A stretch of 64,000 nucleotides of DNA. Source: Flavobacterium aciduliphilum. Its GTDB lineage: Bacteria; Bacteroidota; Bacteroidia; Flavobacteriales; Flavobacteriaceae. Location: contig NZ_QLSZ01000003.1 in NCBI RefSeq assembly GCF_003268855.1, forward strand, positions 1 through 64,000, given 5' to 3'. Positions 1-8,189 of this stretch are shown piece after piece. A model generated the notes under the pieces. It saw only the letters and a program-made list of their open reading frames with translations, had not been told where the DNA came from and ran no database searches. Position 1 is the first letter of the stretch; the number at the start of each line of letters is the position of its first letter. The position numbers were made by a program, and so were the translations under genes.

Positions 1-19
1 GTTTTAAACCAATTTATCC

Positions 20-583
20 TTATTTTTGACAAAAGACTCCGATTATAAAAACGAAGCCTTGACTTTTCAACTTACACACTTTTTGGGATAGTGTCTTAAT
101 TTCACTTTCTGGATGTTTCTTTTTGGGAACTGCATGAAAAGAGGCTATTGTAAATGGCTTTCCTTTATATTCAAAAGTACTCATAAAAGGTTCACGGTCT
201 AATTCTTTTTCAAAAGTTTGGTCCAACCATCCCTTGCCTATTTTCTTAACCTGAGAAGCTTTCCAAATGAAAGCATAACGTTCTCTACTTGAAGAATTAT
301 CACTTGTGGTTATTGGACTGACTTCATAATCCCATTGAAAACCTTTCCTATTTAAAATGGCAACCAACTCGGCAACTTTTTGAGCGCCTCCAGGTCCAGT
401 AACAACTTCTTGTATCGTTACAATATCATACGGATTTAATGTATTGGATATAAATTCAAGTGTATTTTCCGATTTTGACTTACCAAAATTCATTAAATTC
501 CAACTGCAAACAGTAACTTGTGCAAAGAATTGAAAACTCCATACTAAGGCACCAATAAATATATACTTCCTTACTCTTGACAT
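20..583 (-). CDS. Endonuclease/exonuclease/phosphatase family protein, C-terminally truncated
   Basis: The 187 residues begin with a hydrophobic signal-like segment (about 8-22), so export is likely. The N-terminal half of an EEP (DNase I-like) fold follows: WNLMNFG, the metal-binding glutamate in TIQEVV, RYAFIWK and SFHAVPKKKHPE. The second half of the active site (GDFN and SDHxP) is absent because the frame closes after FIIGVFCQK. Family members are usually about 270 residues or more, so this is either a frameshifted gene or a remnant; only 19 bases remain before the window edge. The gene starts 3 nt after the deacetylase stop, so the two are co-transcribed. Catalytic activity is doubtful. 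Confidence 0.75.
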   Translation of the reverse strand: MSRVRKYIFIGALVWSFQFFAQVTVCSWNLMNFGKSKSENTLEFISNTLNPYDIVTIQEVVTGPGGAQKVAELVAILNRKGFQWDYEVSPITTSDNSSSRERYAFIWKASQVKKIGKGWLDQTFEKELDREPFMSTFEYKGKPFTIASFHAVPKKKHPESEIKTLSQKVCKLKSQGFVFIIGVFCQK

Positions 584-586
584 ATT

Positions 587-1354
587 CTATTCTTTTTTTA
601 CCCAATCTGAAAGATCTTTTAAACGATAGTATTTCATGTGATTCAATCGAACATAATTACATACAAATTCGAGAGTCTCAATCTTAGTTTGATAATTTGC
701 AGTAACTTCTTCTACTGGACGATGACTGCACAACAATAAGATTTTATTATTTTTTTTAGCATAATCGAGTAATTCCAAAAGATAATGATAACTAAAATGC
801 AAATGGCTATTATCAATATCAAAAGCATACACATATTTTGAACCATGAAAATAATAGCCTTCTTTTTCGGGTTGGTCCCCACAAAAAGCACGTCCTCTAA
901 TTATTTTAAATTGCTTTTTTAATTTCGAATCCAGGAGAGGACTGCGTTCTCCATAAGGATATGCAAAAGACGTTACATGAAATCCTCGACGTTTCATAGA
1001 AACTAACATAGGATGTATCTCTTTTTTAAGATACTCTTGAATCCCATTTTGAGACACAAATTTAACTGCATTATAATGATGGTAGCCATGTCCAGCAATT
1101 TCATGTCCCTCTGCTTCCATTTGATGCAAAAAACCTTGCTCAGGAACACCAATGGAATCTATTCGACATACATTAAACGTCGCTTTCCAGTAGTATTTTT
1201 TTAATACTTGATCCGCATGAAACCACTCGTCAACATAGGCGTCATCAAAAGTAATTACAACGCCTGCCTCAGGTTTTTTTACATCTTTTTTCGTACAGGA
1301 AAGAAAAGAAAATGGCAAAAAAATCACAATAAGACTAGACAATAAAGTTCTCAT
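587..1354 (-). CDS. Polysaccharide deacetylase family lipoprotein
   Basis: The 255-residue protein starts with a lipoprotein signal peptide ending in the lipobox FLSC (Cys about 20), so it is predicted to be anchored to a membrane. The NodB (carbohydrate esterase 4) domain follows: VVITFDDAY supplies the metal/catalytic aspartates, HEIAGHGYHHY the metal histidines, and SFAYPYGE is motif 3. The family removes N- or O-acetyl groups from cell-envelope polysaccharides; the substrate here is unknown. It is first in a two-gene unit with the EEP protein. Family assignment is firm, substrate is not. Confidence 0.85.
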   Translation of the reverse strand: MRTLLSSLIVIFLPFSFLSCTKKDVKKPEAGVVITFDDAYVDEWFHADQVLKKYYWKATFNVCRIDSIGVPEQGFLHQMEAEGHEIAGHGYHHYNAVKFVSQNGIQEYLKKEIHPMLVSMKRRGFHVTSFAYPYGERSPLLDSKLKKQFKIIRGRAFCGDQPEKEGYYFHGSKYVYAFDIDNSHLHFSYHYLLELLDYAKKNNKILLLCSHRPVEEVTANYQTKIETLEFVCNYVRLNHMKYYRLKDLSDWVKKE

Positions 1355-1421
1355 ACACTTTTTTTAGATGAAAAAGTAGTAAAAATGAAAACGAATCAAA
1401 TAAAAACTATTTGAATCTAGA

Positions 1422-1655
1422 CTAATACATATTCGTTTGCATATTTTCATCAAATAATAACAAATATAAAATCCAAAAAACCAATATAAAAAAGACTACT
1501 AATACAAGTATCGCTATGCGAGTCATTCTTTTTTCTTTTCTACTTGTTCTATATCTCGATATCATCGATATAAAAGTTTGTATAAAATTACATAAAAAAA
1601 ATAAATTACTAATAAAATCCTTAGAAATAAGTAAATATTTTTCCCAAAAACTCAT
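1422..1655 (-). CDS. Small membrane protein, hypothetical
   Basis: The 77 residues contain a first hydrophobic stretch (about 8-32), a basic loop (RYRTSRKEKRMTR) and a strong hydrophobic helix (about 47-68), consistent with two membrane passes. The gene precedes the deacetylase on the same strand with a 67-nt gap. No family is recognised. It could be a small membrane protein or a chance ORF in AT-rich DNA; the basic loop followed by a clean helix favours a real gene. Confidence 0.4.
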   Translation of the reverse strand: MSFWEKYLLISKDFISNLFFLCNFIQTFISMISRYRTSRKEKRMTRIAILVLVVFFILVFWILYLLLFDENMQTNMY

Positions 1656-2091
1656 TTCAAATAGTTTTATTTAAAACTTTGTCTTCGAAAAAGGAATCGT
1701 TTTTTATTTAACATGAGTCTATATAACAAAAAAGAAAAATATAGTTGTTTTGTATCTACAAAATTCATTTTAACAATGATTTTGAAATCCATTTTGTCAT
1801 TTTGATTTTTTATCACCCATTAGCTAATAATTTACTTTGATTTTTTTCATGTTATAGTCTTTTATGCAAAATTACTTTTGAAAGTTCCCAAGCTCAAGCC
1901 AGAGTTGGCATATGCCAACTTTTGGTACTCTAATATAATTGTCAAATATGTAGGGTACCAAAGAGGGTACATGTCGAATGAGATTTAAAGTATAAAAGAG
2001 ATTACTCATTTTTGAACTACTTTATTCAAATTAATGCTTAGGTGCCGTAAAATATAGGGTTGTATAAAAAACAGGAAAGTACATAAATATA

Positions 2092-2115
2092 AAAAGCACC
2101 TCTACGAGGTGCTTT
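2092..2115 (-). terminator. Hairpin with T-run, probable terminator
   Basis: An 11-bp stem (AAAGCACCTC / GAGGTGCTTT) with a 3-nt loop is followed on the minus strand by TTTTT. It sits directly after the tRNA-like 3' end, where the terminator of a tRNA gene would be expected. Confidence 0.45.
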
Positions 2116-2117
2116 CA

Positions 2118-2140
2118 GCGGAGAAAGAGGTTCCGTAACC
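2118..2140 (-). other. Possible tRNA-Ser 3'-end remnant (attachment-site core)
   Basis: Read on the minus strand this is GGTTACGGAACC followed by TCTTTCTCCGC, which resembles the T-arm and acceptor 3' end of a flavobacterial tRNA-Ser. The T-loop is too short and no 5' half is present, so it is not a functional tRNA. A terminator hairpin follows and phage-integrase-like direct repeats flank it. I infer a decayed att site; similarity by chance is not excluded. Confidence 0.3.
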
Positions 2141-2338
2141 CTTTTATTTTAATCAGTGTTTTCAGTACTTCCCAATTTGTGAATCACTACAGGGTAACCT
2201 ATAGGGTAACTACTTTTTTTAGGTCAAGTTTGCATCAAACAAACATATAAAAATTATCCTAAATAATCATTATTTTTTTACATTTTTAATAAAAAAAATG
2301 AATTTATATATTAACAATTTTTGATAAGAATAAACATC

Positions 2339-2494
2339 TTACTTCTTAAAAAACAAATTCAAAATGCTTCTACCAATTTTTCTTTCAATTCCACCTTTTG
2401 TGGTTGGTATACCGGTTGTTCTAGCAAATCTTTGTTTTGCTTGAGTGATACCTAAAAATCTGTTTAATGAAAATGAAAATCCAAATTTCCCCAT
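2339..2494 (-). CDS. Small basic protein, 51 aa, hypothetical
   Basis: An ATG at 2494 opens 51 codons ending in TAA at 2339. The protein begins MGKFGFSFSLNRFLGI, continues TQAKQRFARTTGIPTTKGG and ends RKIGRSILNLFFKK. It is strongly basic with alternating aromatic and basic residues, not like random translation of AT-rich DNA. It stands alone in a long intergenic region beside the possible attachment site. I recall similar orphan ORFs in flavobacterial genomes but cannot name a function; a role linked to mobile DNA is only a guess. Confidence 0.5.
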   Translation of the reverse strand: MGKFGFSFSLNRFLGITQAKQRFARTTGIPTTKGGIERKIGRSILNLFFKK

Positions 2495-2997
2495 AAGTAG
2501 TTTTTTTTAGTAGTTTATAGTAAAAATATATAAAATTATTATAAAAAATATAAAATATTTTAAATGATAATTTTTTGTGTGTTTAGGTTTTTGTTTTTAA
2601 GCTAAAAAAAAGACAAGTTATAAACTTTTTTTTGTTTTTAAAGTGACAAATTTATGCGTATTCTATCCGTATTAATATGCTTTAATTTGGATAGAAATGG
2701 ATTTAAGTTGTTTTGAAAATGAGATTTTATTACAGTTTTTCTTTATATCATATTTAGCTAACTACATTAAATTCAATAAATTAAAAATATTCTTTGTGAA
2801 TTCGTTATAATATTATATTACTTGTTGTTTGTGTTAATATTTATTAATTTCTAGTTTAGAAAATGTATTTCCAATGATATTACTACATTATTAAAATCAA
2901 GGCATTTTCTAAAACAATCTGTTTAGTTTCATGTCGATTTCTATAACTTCTGATTATATTAACATATCAATTAAAAAAAAAATGAATAATTACAGTC
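2495..2997. other. AT-rich intergenic stretch without visible genes
   Basis: About 500 bases of very AT-rich DNA between the 51-aa ORF and the archaemetzincin-like gene. No coding region, hairpin of note or repeat was found. Confidence 0.4.
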
Positions 2998-3639
2998 TTA
3001 GTTTAACTTTTTTATTTGTCCCCAACATTTTTCGCAAAACCAAATTTTTTCTCTGTCCACTTGTTTTATGGTTCCATCGGCATCATTCATCATACACTCT
3101 TTATTGTTTTTACAATGTGAAAGTCCTAGATTATGTCCAATTTCGTGTAGTGCTACTTTTTTTAAACGAATTAACATTTGTTGCTTTGTCACTTTTCTTT
3201 TCAATCTAAAAGTTGAGACCACGCAGGTTTTCCCTGGTCTTAAGCCTAAACCAAAAATACCCCATTCAGGAAATTGATTACTCTTTTTGTATGCAATATC
3301 TTTTTCTGTAATTAAAAGTAAATTAATATTCGAATTGTATTTTGACAGTATTTTATTAGCGTCGTATCTCGTCTTGCTTTTTGAAAGTATGTCATTTGTC
3401 AATTCGAGTTTTGTTTTGATACTACATTCATAACCATAAAAATCTTCTACTGATTTTTTTAAATACATTAAACTTTCTGAATCTACACTCCCTAAGGGTT
3501 GAATGTAAATAATATGGTCTTTGCTAGTACTTTGTATTAAGGATGATGTACTAAACATCAAAACACATAATATAATCAGTGATAATATTTTCTTTGTTTT
3601 AACACGGAAAGTACTTGGTATATTAGTATTGATAGGCAT
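2998..3639 (-). CDS. Archaemetzincin-like zinc metalloprotease with signal anchor
   Basis: The 213-residue protein has an N-terminal hydrophobic segment (about 17-35) after a basic start, so it is secreted or membrane-anchored. The C-terminal half carries the archaemetzincin signature: HEIGHNLGLSH (about 166-176), immediately Cys, then CMM, 17 residues and CEKC. In characterised members the first Cys is followed by four residues before the second; here there are five. The cysteines are expected to hold a second zinc. A TATATTTG box on the minus strand lies only about 6 nt upstream of this ATG, so the message may be nearly leaderless or start further in. Confidence 0.8.
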   Translation of the reverse strand: MPINTNIPSTFRVKTKKILSLIILCVLMFSTSSLIQSTSKDHIIYIQPLGSVDSESLMYLKKSVEDFYGYECSIKTKLELTNDILSKSKTRYDANKILSKYNSNINLLLITEKDIAYKKSNQFPEWGIFGLGLRPGKTCVVSTFRLKRKVTKQQMLIRLKKVALHEIGHNLGLSHCKNNKECMMNDADGTIKQVDREKIWFCEKCWGQIKKLN

Positions 3640-3896
3640 TTTTGCAAATATAATATGAAGTCAAATATAGCCTTTTATACTATTCGAATTAAAAAAAAGT
3701 GTCAAATATTTTGCAAATTCAAATTTTATTTATATCTCTGCAAAGTATTTCGAACCCATTATGGGTACCAACCGAGTGTAGACACCACGGTGGTAAAACA
3801 ATACGGGCCTGTCCGGTCAAAATAAACGCCTGTTTACCCAGACACACCATATTTTCGAAATACAAGTAACGATAGTTTAACTTAATCATTATTTGT

Positions 3897-4259
3897 ATGA
3901 AAAATGTATTGCACGTTTTTTTTAATGACCACACTTCTCTTCAAATAGTGGGTGTGGTCAAAAAAACGAAGGACACTTTATTAAAAGTGAAAGAACTTCA
4001 AGAAGGGGACACTTCTCTATTTCTTGAAATTGAACACCAACAATTGAACACAATTTTGGAACTCACAAACGTATACCCCTATGTTTTGTTGTATTTTGAT
4101 GTTAAAGATGGAATTATTCTATTCAAAGGAGCTGCATTTAACCTGAATAGTTTGGATAAACCATTTGCTATTAGTACGCAGTATAAGAAAATTTTATTAC
4201 TTCATTATCCAATTTCTTTTAGATTGGAAGAAGTATCATCTTTAGTTTTAGAGTCGTAG
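3897..4259 (+). CDS. Hypothetical protein, 120 aa
   Basis: The protein is soluble, with alternating hydrophobic strands (VVGVVKK-like N-terminus, YPYVLLYFDVKDGIILFKG in the middle) suggesting a mostly beta fold. No family is recognised. The next gene starts 2 nt after its stop, so the pair is very likely co-translated. Confidence 0.6.
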   Translation: MKNVLHVFFNDHTSLQIVGVVKKTKDTLLKVKELQEGDTSLFLEIEHQQLNTILELTNVYPYVLLYFDVKDGIILFKGAAFNLNSLDKPFAISTQYKKILLLHYPISFRLEEVSSLVLES

Positions 4260-4261
4260 TC

Positions 4262-4546
4262 ATGGAATATCTCTTTATACATAAGCCGAATGATAAATCT
4301 ATTATATTGGATTTAATAAGTGATTTTAAAAAATATTCCAAAGAAGAATTGATTAAAGATTACAACAGAGCAGTAGAAATTGGAATTATTGGCTCTCGCG
4401 CACAAGCGCAAAGACTTATAGCATTGAATGTTGCATTTAAAACACATTTTAGTAAATCTCCAATAAAAATTGAAGACAATATTTTAATTCGTTTAACAGA
4501 TAAGATTGAATTGTTTGAAAATGATTGGAGATATCTAGAAAATTAA
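4262..4546 (+). CDS. Hypothetical protein, 94 aa
   Basis: Mostly helical and charged, without membrane segments or recognisable motifs; SRAQAQRLIALNVAF is a likely amphipathic helix. It follows the 120-aa gene with a 2-nt gap, so the two probably act together. Nothing in the sequence reveals the role. Confidence 0.6.
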   Translation: MEYLFIHKPNDKSIILDLISDFKKYSKEELIKDYNRAVEIGIIGSRAQAQRLIALNVAFKTHFSKSPIKIEDNILIRLTDKIELFENDWRYLEN

Positions 4547-4692
4547 ACTAATAATCGGAATCATTCATTCAAAAGAAGATAAAAATTATGAGAACCACTT
4601 TTCAAGATAAAATTGAGGCTTGCAAAATAGCTAGAGTTTGCATATGTGGAAAAGTAAAAAATAGTTAACTCAAAACAAATTAGTATAGAACG

Positions 4693-5127
4693 ATGAAAAA
4701 TATAGAACAATCAAATTGGTGGGAACACAACCATTTTATTAATGGCTATGGCAAATTCCCTTATGTAATTTTAAAAGTGGGTTGTGCATTATATATGCAA
4801 ATACCCATACATTTTAATAAGGATGGTGATTTTGTAAATTATCCTGGTACTCATGTTAATGGTATTTCTGAGATAGATTTATCTACTTATAATCATGATA
4901 AATTATGCTCTTTGCACGAAAAAATTATTGAACACTGCCAATGGATGAAAAATAAAATTGAAACTGACAGAAACAGAACTATAAAAATGTGTTTGGTTGA
5001 AGGACCTGATATTTCATATTATTTTGAAGGAGATACTATAGAATTTAGTACGAGTATTCCGAGCGGTGGCAACTTAATCACACAGGATTATAAAGTAATT
5101 GGAATGAATGTAAAACACTATTTATAA
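4693..5127 (+). CDS. Hypothetical protein, 144 aa
   Basis: A soluble, acidic-to-neutral protein with several aromatic clusters (SNWWEHNHF near the start, SYYFEGD near 110). No known domain is recognised and there is no signal peptide. It sits in a plus-strand run of accessory genes 112 nt before the PP2C phosphatase. Confidence 0.6.
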   Translation: MKNIEQSNWWEHNHFINGYGKFPYVILKVGCALYMQIPIHFNKDGDFVNYPGTHVNGISEIDLSTYNHDKLCSLHEKIIEHCQWMKNKIETDRNRTIKMCLVEGPDISYYFEGDTIEFSTSIPSGGNLITQDYKVIGMNVKHYL

Positions 5128-5238
5128 TTATTAACTAAAACAAATGCCTATGTAGAACAAAGAATTAAGGTTAAACAATATTCAAATAACGCGATTAGTA
5201 GTCCAGTTCCCATTTTTAATTTTTTAAAACCAAAAAGC

Positions 5239-5952
5239 ATGATTGTAATTAAATCGGAAGCCTTTATTACTGATAAAGGTAAAAGTGAAATTAATGAAGA
5301 TACCCTGAAATGTCAGTCGGGTAAATTTTATGTCGTGTGCGATGGTGTTGGAGGAAATGGGAATGGATTATTAGCTTCCCAATTGCTTGTTGCCTCTATA
5401 ACAAATTCTTTTACTTATACTGAGAATTTAGTTCTTTCTGATGCTTTAAAAGAGGCTGAACAAGCTTTAGAGGATTATAAAAGAAAAAATCAAAATACTT
5501 CTCTAATGGCTAGTACTCTTGCCTTGACGAAAATCACTACTTCTTCCATAGAAATTGGATGGGTTGGTGACAGCAGAGTTTATCAATTTAGAAAGGGTAA
5601 AATTATATATAAAACGACCGACCATACTTGGGTTAGTGATGCCGTAAAGAAAGGTAGCATTACCGCTTTGGAAGGGCTCTTTCACCCTGAGCGCAATAGA
5701 TTAACACGAAGTGTAAAAGGAAGTTCACAACCTAGTGCAATAGAACAAGATTTACTAACCGATGTTAATGATAATGACTATATTATGATTTGTTCAGATG
5801 GTATTATGGAATCGTGGATTGATGCTGACTTAGAAGCTTTGTTTTCTGAAGTAAAGCCTGCCTCCTACTTCATTGAAATGCTTCATCAAAATTGTAAAGT
5901 CTTTTCTAATGACAATTATACAGCAATAGTCTATCAAATAGGTACACTATAA
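5239..5952 (+). CDS. PP2C family serine/threonine protein phosphatase
   Basis: The 237 residues span a complete bacterial PP2C fold. Metal-binding motifs are visible: INED near residue 21, VVCDGVGGNGNG (about 34-45), GWVGDSRVY (about 111-119), MICSDGIMESW (about 184-194) and the terminal DN in SNDNYTAIVY. The family hydrolyses phospho-Ser/Thr using two metal ions. The protein is cytoplasmic, with no membrane segment. No partner kinase gene is seen nearby; the 129-aa unknown gene follows by 17 nt and may be its partner. Confidence 0.9.
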   Translation: MIVIKSEAFITDKGKSEINEDTLKCQSGKFYVVCDGVGGNGNGLLASQLLVASITNSFTYTENLVLSDALKEAEQALEDYKRKNQNTSLMASTLALTKITTSSIEIGWVGDSRVYQFRKGKIIYKTTDHTWVSDAVKKGSITALEGLFHPERNRLTRSVKGSSQPSAIEQDLLTDVNDNDYIMICSDGIMESWIDADLEALFSEVKPASYFIEMLHQNCKVFSNDNYTAIVYQIGTL

Positions 5953-5969
5953 AATCATTCATTTAAAAA

Positions 5970-6359
5970 ATGAACATTATAAAAAATAACACATTCACAG
6001 GAACTGCAACTATAGGATTAATTCGTGGTTATTCTAAAATCAGTATTACTAATGCTGAATTTAAAGCCGCTTTACTTAAAGCGCAACAAGAAATCTATAA
6101 GCAATATGGTATTGGATTGAGCGTAAAGTTACTCCATTCTGAAATCTTATTTTTGGGACAAGAAGAACCTTCAATAGATCTACAAATCATTCAATATCCT
6201 AAATTTCCTCAAACAGAAGAAAATCTTAAAATAGCCTTTGTAGCGTTACTAAAATTACTAATGATAGATTTGGAACAAAATAGAGTTGTGGTTCTTTTTA
6301 CTGATGAAACCCTTATGTTGGAAGTATCTGACTCAATTGACCCAAGAATTCAACTCTAA
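5970..6359 (+). CDS. Hypothetical protein, 129 aa
   Basis: A soluble protein with an N-terminal GTATIGLIRGYSKI strand segment and a helical C-terminal half (ENLKIAFVALLKLLMIDLEQNRVVVLF). No family recognised. It lies between the PP2C phosphatase (17 nt upstream) and the N-formylglutamate amidohydrolase (11 nt downstream) and is likely in the same transcript. Confidence 0.6.
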   Translation: MNIIKNNTFTGTATIGLIRGYSKISITNAEFKAALLKAQQEIYKQYGIGLSVKLLHSEILFLGQEEPSIDLQIIQYPKFPQTEENLKIAFVALLKLLMIDLEQNRVVVLFTDETLMLEVSDSIDPRIQL

Positions 6360-6370
6360 ACAGATATTAA

Positions 6371-7114
6371 ATGAGAAAACTGATTTTACATATCCCCCAC
6401 TCTTCAATAAATATTCCTTTATTAGATGGTTATGTTGGCACTAAAGATAAGATTCAGGAGGAATTAGTTAAACTGACCGATTGGTATACTGACGAACTGT
6501 TTTATTCTGATACCGACGCTATGATTGTGGCACCTTTTTCAAGACTATTCTGTGATGTAGAACGTTTTGAAAATGATGCGGAGGAAGTTATGGCTAAATT
6601 TGGAATGGGCGTTTTGTATGAGCGTTTTGATGATGGCGATTTACTTAGAACTGTTACGCCAACTTTGCGAGAAAATATTATAAAACACTATTATTGGAAA
6701 CATCATACTCATTTTACTAATCTAGTAAACAACGAACTCATAAAGCATGAAACTTGTCTAATAATAGATTGCCATTCGTTTCCATCAATCCCTTTAATTA
6801 GAGGTTTAGACCAAACCATGGATAGACCTGATTTTAATATTGGTATTGATGCTTTTCATACTCCAAAAGAATTAGTAGAGGCTTCAATTACCTATTTTAA
6901 AGAAAGAGGTTATTCTTTAGGAATTGATTGGCCTTATAGTGGCACTATTGTTCCTATGGAGCACTTTCGGAAAAACAACAAGGTGTATTCTATAATGTTA
7001 GAAGTCAATAGAAAATTATATCTCGAGGAACCCACAAATAAAAAATCTAGTGAATTTGATACTACTAAACTAATTGTACAAGAATATTTAGAACTGCTTA
7101 AAAAAATTGTTTAA
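6371..7114 (+). CDS. N-formylglutamate amidohydrolase family protein
   Basis: The 247-residue protein matches the FGase family: LHIPHSSINIP at the start, TDWYTDELF, LFCDVERFE and LIIDCHSFPS (about 130-139). Characterised members hydrolyse N-formyl-L-glutamate in histidine degradation, but no other hut gene is present here and the family also has members with other amide substrates. Length is normal. It closes a tight run with the PP2C phosphatase and the 129-aa gene. Confidence 0.85.
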   Translation: MRKLILHIPHSSINIPLLDGYVGTKDKIQEELVKLTDWYTDELFYSDTDAMIVAPFSRLFCDVERFENDAEEVMAKFGMGVLYERFDDGDLLRTVTPTLRENIIKHYYWKHHTHFTNLVNNELIKHETCLIIDCHSFPSIPLIRGLDQTMDRPDFNIGIDAFHTPKELVEASITYFKERGYSLGIDWPYSGTIVPMEHFRKNNKVYSIMLEVNRKLYLEEPTNKKSSEFDTTKLIVQEYLELLKKIV

Positions 7115-7199
7115 TTTAAAACTTGCCTATTTCAATTATCTTATTTAACTCCATAAGAAAATAATTGGCTACTAGTTTTATTATAAAATCTGTAAAAAT

Positions 7200-7607
7200 A
7201 TGATCTCAAAAGAATTATTATTAGGTTACCAATCGACTTGCTACAGCATTTTGAACCCTAAAATTGACATTTATCTTACTAAAGATAATGAAGCCTTACA
7301 CTCATTTTTAAAAGAACATCATTTCAACAGTTGGTGTTTTATTACTGCTTGGAATCCTTTTTCAAATGCATTGTCTTTAGAAGATAACCAAAGATTGAAT
7401 TCGCTTTTAGAACAAGACCTAACGAATTATACGGTATTTGCTGGTGAAGGAAAAGATACCCTTGGAGATTGGCCTCCAGAGATTAGTTTTTTTGTGGGTG
7501 GGATTACAAAAGAAGCGGCTATTTATTTAGGTAAAAAATACGAACAAAATGCTATTGTATATGGAGAGATTAATGGTCTAGCTGAGTTAATTCTATTGGC
7601 TGAATAA
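7200..7607 (+). CDS. DUF3293 domain-containing protein
   Basis: The 135 residues match DUF3293: the FITAWNPFSNALS motif (about 46-58), then FAGEGKDTLGDWPPEISFF (about 80-98) and the terminal IVYGEINGLAELILL. The function of this domain is not known. The protein is cytoplasmic. The 133-aa gene starts 11 nt after its stop. Confidence 0.75.
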   Translation: MISKELLLGYQSTCYSILNPKIDIYLTKDNEALHSFLKEHHFNSWCFITAWNPFSNALSLEDNQRLNSLLEQDLTNYTVFAGEGKDTLGDWPPEISFFVGGITKEAAIYLGKKYEQNAIVYGEINGLAELILLAE

Positions 7608-7618
7608 TGTAAAATAAT

Positions 7619-8020
7619 ATGGAAGTTCCTCCTAAGAAAAAATACCAACGAAAAGTAACTGACATCACTAAACTGCATTACATTACTTCAGAAGGAATGA
7701 AAATTAGTGTTTATTCACCTTATGAAATCATGGTAAAAGAAATAATGTCTTTGGGAATAAATCCGAAAGGTAAAACCATTAAAGAATTACAAAATTATGT
7801 CAGTCAAATCTGTCTTGATACTTATATGAACTGTTATTATAGCGATTCTACACCCTCTTGTAATTTAGATTATTTGAATTCTCCCGACTATCTAAAAAGA
7901 AATGTTATCAGACATTATTTAAACGAGCTTTCATATTGGCTTTATGATTATAATGTTAACAAAATGCCTGATGGCGTGAGGGTTGATTTTGAATTAAGCC
8001 TAAAACGAATCATTCGATGA
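7619..8020 (+). CDS. Hypothetical protein, 133 aa
   Basis: A basic N-terminus (PPKKKYQRK) leads into a mainly helical protein with scattered aromatics (YEIMVKEIMSLG, RHYLNELSYWLYDYN). No family recognised and no membrane segment. Close spacing links it to the DUF3293 gene. Confidence 0.55.
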   Translation: MEVPPKKKYQRKVTDITKLHYITSEGMKISVYSPYEIMVKEIMSLGINPKGKTIKELQNYVSQICLDTYMNCYYSDSTPSCNLDYLNSPDYLKRNVIRHYLNELSYWLYDYNVNKMPDGVRVDFELSLKRIIR

Positions 8021-8143
8021 TGTGAGCCTTAATTTTAGTTATAATTGCAAATAGACTTTGTAGTAATGGAAACCAACTCATGCTAAATTTACTACAATAC
8101 AAAAAATATCTTTAACTAGACATGATTTGGCAATCTTCCCATT

Positions 8144-8151
8144 TATATTTG
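8144..8151 (+). promoter_or_regulatory. Possible -7 promoter element (TATATTTG)
   Basis: TATATTTG matches the Bacteroidota TAnnTTTG element 38 nt before the start of the 295-aa gene. A TTTG lies 14 nt upstream, closer than the usual -33 spacing, so this is only suggestive. Confidence 0.35.
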
Positions 8152-8189
8152 CATTATTATTGAAAACTATGTAATTCAAACTGATACTT

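Larger units (their letters stand above)
1656..2338. other. Non-coding stretch with possible integration-site remnant
   Basis: No ORF with coding character was seen. The stretch holds four copies of an AGGGTAC/AGGGTAAC-like word (near 1953, 1964, 2193 and 2204), in pairs on either side of a hairpin and a tRNA-like 3' end (2092-2140). This arrangement resembles arm-type and core sites of a tyrosine-recombinase attachment site. No integrase gene lies nearby. Confidence 0.35.

Noticed and set aside
2092..2140. Functional tRNA-Ser gene
   Set aside because: Only a 3'-end-like piece with an impossible T-loop is present; no D-arm or anticodon arm was found.
2931..3209. Plus-strand 92-codon ORF
   Set aside because: It lies opposite the archaemetzincin-like gene, which has a full metal-binding signature.
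3719..3934. 71-codon minus-strand ORF
   Set aside because: It overlaps the start of the 120-aa gene and its sequence (LPPWCLHSVGTHNG) has no protein-like pattern; the local GC-richer patch may be a decayed repeat.
4589..4669. 26-codon ORF (MRTTFQDKIEACKIARV)
   Set aside because: Too short and without context; probably chance.
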